Both the position numbers and the translations under genes were made by a program. A stretch of 64,000 bases of DNA from Tupaia tana (lineage: Eukaryota; Chordata; Mammalia; Scandentia; Tupaiidae): contig JAKSZU010000016.1 in the NCBI GenBank assembly GCA_026018925.1, forward strand, positions 33,723,377 through 33,787,376, given 5' to 3'. This document shows, in pieces, positions 62,056-64,000 of this stretch. Within the stretch, counting starts at the first letter, position 1. Each line of letters starts with the position of its first letter. Below the pieces are notes generated by a model. It saw only the letters and a program-made list of their open reading frames with translations, was not told the origin of the DNA and made no database searches.

Positions 62056-62323
62056 GGGCCCATCCACAGTGGCATATACTGCCAAAATTCTGTGCTTTAA
62101 GGCTGGGACCGTCTGGGAGGCTCAGGTTTGATTTCCAGTCCAACTTGAAGGCAGACATGGTAGTGTGCACCTGGAATCCCAGTAAAGGGAAGACTGAGGC
62201 AGGAAGAGCATGAGATCAAAACTGACCTGGGCAATGTTGCAAGACTCTGTCTAAAAAAGAGTTGGGAGGCTGGAGTAGAAGGATCATAACAGCAAGATCC
62301 TGTCTTTAAAAAAAAAAAAAAAA
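62056..62323 (+). mobile_element. Composite SINE: tRNA-like head joined to a 7SL/Alu-like segment, copy 2
   Basis: The head 'gggcccatccacagtggcata...gaggctcaggtttgatttcc' (B-box-like) is followed by 'catggtagtgtgcacctggaatcccag', 'gactgaggcaggaagagcatgagatcaaaactgacctgggcaatgttgcaagactctgtctaaaaaa', then a second short Alu-like piece 'ggaggctggagtagaaggatcata..agcaagatcctgtct' and poly-A. The Alu-like words (cctgtaatcccag, gaggctgaggcagga, gcctgggcaacat, agactctgtct) are unmistakable. Confidence 0.8.
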
Positions 62324-62499
62324 GGAAGAGAGATCAGGAATAATAAACTCTAAATGTGATTAGTAATTCTCTTGGTGGATAATGGGGTATGAAAGAGAAT
62401 CAGTACCAGGATATTAGAGACTTCAAATAGAGTGGTTGTGTTTTCTTTCTTAGCTTGGATTATAGGTACAAGGGTGTTCAGTAAGTGTTTTTTTTTTTT

Positions 62500-63410
62500 G
62501 TATTTTTGTATACCTGAAACATTTAATAATATAAAAACTAATAGCGGTATACAACTCAACAGTAACAAAAAAATGATAATGGGCAAAGGACTTAAACATT
62601 TTTTCCAAAAAGATACACACATGGCCAAAAAGCATATGAAAAGATACCCAACATCACTAACCAGGAGTAAAATGTAAATTATAACCACAGTGAAACAACA
62701 CAAAATCACTTCACACCCATTAGGATTGCTACTATCAACAAACAGAAAGAAATTGGAACTTTGTGCACTGTTTTGGAGAATGTAAAATAGTACAGCTGCC
62801 ATGAAAAACAGGATGACGGCTCCTCAAAAAAAATTTTAAAAACAAAGTGGTCATATGAGCCTGCAATTCTGCTTTTGGGTATATACAGCAAAGAATTGAC
62901 AGCAGGTTCTTGAAGAGATATTTGCACACCCATGTTAATAGGAGCACTATTCATAATATTTAGGAAGTAAAAACTCAAATATTTATCGACAGATGAATTA
63001 ATGAATAAAATGTGGTACACATACACACCCCAAAACAGTATTCAGCCTTAAAAAGGAAGGAAATTCTGTCACATGCTGCAACATGGATACACTTAGATGA
63101 CATTATGCCAAGTGAAATAAACCAGCCACAACAGGACAGATACTGTATAATTGCACTTATGTAAGTTTTGTAGATCCATCACATTCAAAGAAATAGAAAG
63201 TAGACTTGGTGCTTCCCAGAGGCTAGGACAAGGAAAAGTAGGGCATAATTATTTAATGAGTACAGAGATTCAAATTGTAAGATGAAAAAGTTCTGAAGAT
63301 AGATGCACAAAAATGTGAACAAATGTTAACAGTACTGACCTATACCCTTAAAATGATTATGATGGTGAATTTCATGTTATGTGTTTTTACCACAATTAAA
63401 AAAAAACTAA
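62500..63410 (+). mobile_element. L1 LINE 3' end (ORF2 end and 3' UTR)
   Basis: 'aatgggcaaaggacttaaacattttttccaaaaag', 'cacatggccaaaaagcatatgaaaagatacccaacatcactaa', 'ccacagtgaaacaacacaaaatcacttcacacccattaggattgctac', 'gcaattctgcttttgggtatatac', 'ttcagccttaaaaaggaaggaaattctg' and 'ggtgcttcccagaggctagg', ending near an A run at 63,401. Typical old L1M. The 150-codon minus frame (62,350-62,802) is a chance antisense frame. Confidence 0.92.
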
Positions 63411-63560
63411 TCTTGCAAATCCTTTGAAAATCTATTGATTTTCAGATTCCTTCCTGGACACTTCAGTTTTCATAAAAATGAGTCTACCATTTCTGAGTTT
63501 TCTAACTGAACATCTTGCCTAGACTTGCTTTCATACAGCCTTTGGCATGGGCTGATAGTA
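63411..63560. other. No recognised feature
   Basis: Short unique stretch. Confidence 0.3.
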
Positions 63561-63945
63561 AACATTTTCCCATTCCCAATATTCTCTTTTTCCTCTCCAC
63601 CTGCCTAAATACTACCCAAAGAACTCTGATATCTCCTATTGCAAGATGCCCAAGCATACTCTGCTTCCTCCATAATACAGCCAGACCAGCTTAGGCTGCA
63701 TGGATTCCTCTGCCTTGAGGATCTAGAACATTTATTTTGTTTACAACTAATGTCCATTGGTCACATAGTCTCATGTATGCTTCTTAATTTTTCAGAGGTA
63801 TTTGATCACTCCCATTAGAATTAAGCCCTTGGCCTATAGAGGACATTACATACTGCTGATCATGCATGCCTGTTTGAGAACATTGCATGCAGCTGGCTCA
63901 CAGACTAGTGAGTGAATAAATGAATGAATGGATGGATGGTTGAGT
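63560..63945 (+). mobile_element. Possible L2 3' region
   Basis: CT-rich text with 'ttagaattaagcccttggcctatagaggacatt' and the ending 'gtgagtgaataaatgaatgaatgg', which recalls the L2 3' tail. Tentative. Confidence 0.45.
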
Positions 63946-64000
63946 CAATATGATCTTTAAGATGTAGCTAAGCTGGATGCATTAGGAGTTAAGTATAACA

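Noticed and set aside
62350-62802. 150-codon minus-strand hydrophobic frame that looks membrane-like
   Set aside because: It is antisense to L1 ORF2-end sequence and its hydrophobicity follows from T-rich DNA.
1-64000. CRISPR array, bacterial operon, phage or plasmid features
   Set aside because: No regularly spaced direct repeats, ribosome-binding sites or dense coding; all signals are mammalian.

Overview
This window looks like nuclear DNA from a placental mammal. It is AT-rich and CpG-poor, and it is packed with old mammal-wide repeats (MIR, L2, L1, HAL1, Tigger and MaLR-type LTR remnants). Over these lie about 40 copies of tRNA-derived SINEs. The youngest SINEs keep a good A box (TAGCGTAATGG), a perfect B box (GGTTCGAGTCC), dense CpG and clean target-site duplications. 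From memory, a lineage whose dominant young SINE is tRNA-derived with this head fits the colugo (Dermoptera) CYN SINEs. Two older composite SINEs with a 7SL/Alu-like segment (21.4 and 62.1 kb) also fit Euarchontoglires. The species is an inference; no alignment could be run.

I found no protein-coding exon I can defend. Most open frames are short and fall in SINEs, simple repeats or CpG-rich DNA. The one recognisable coding remnant is an L1/HAL1 ORF1 fragment at 36.6-37.1 kb. The one strong sign of a host gene is a CpG island at about 40.12-40.64 kb with an E-box and a consensus splice donor at 40,544/40,545. It looks like the promoter and first, probably non-coding, exon of a gene whose other exons lie outside the window, but I cannot name the gene.

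Layout: 0-9 kb holds L2 and MIR remnants, a mariner-type MITE, a MaLR-type LTR and several SINEs. 10-13.4 kb is a SINE pile-up followed by L1. 13.6-20 kb has antisense L1, a MaLR LTR edged by a Z-DNA-type palindrome, a Tigger element and an L1 3' end with a 19-bp duplication. 20-24 kb has L2, a composite SINE and a solo LTR nested in an older LTR. 24-36 kb is mostly unique, with scattered SINEs and a second MITE. 36.2-37.5 kb is HAL1. 38-39.8 kb holds a local duplication, one copy of which is split by a SINE. 40-43 kb is the CpG island and its flank. 43-56 kb is SINE-dense, with a long L2, nested SINEs and a 505-nt almost pure purine tract. 56-64 kb holds L2, L1 and more SINEs.

The most unusual items are the tRNA/7SL composite SINEs, three copies of a roughly 70-bp palindromic mariner-like MITE, a tRNA-domain-only SINE fragment abutting a hairpin, a 112-bp chimeric retrocopy carrying an antisense SINE head, the nested LTR with a restorable target site, and the 38-40 kb duplication that preserves an empty SINE site.
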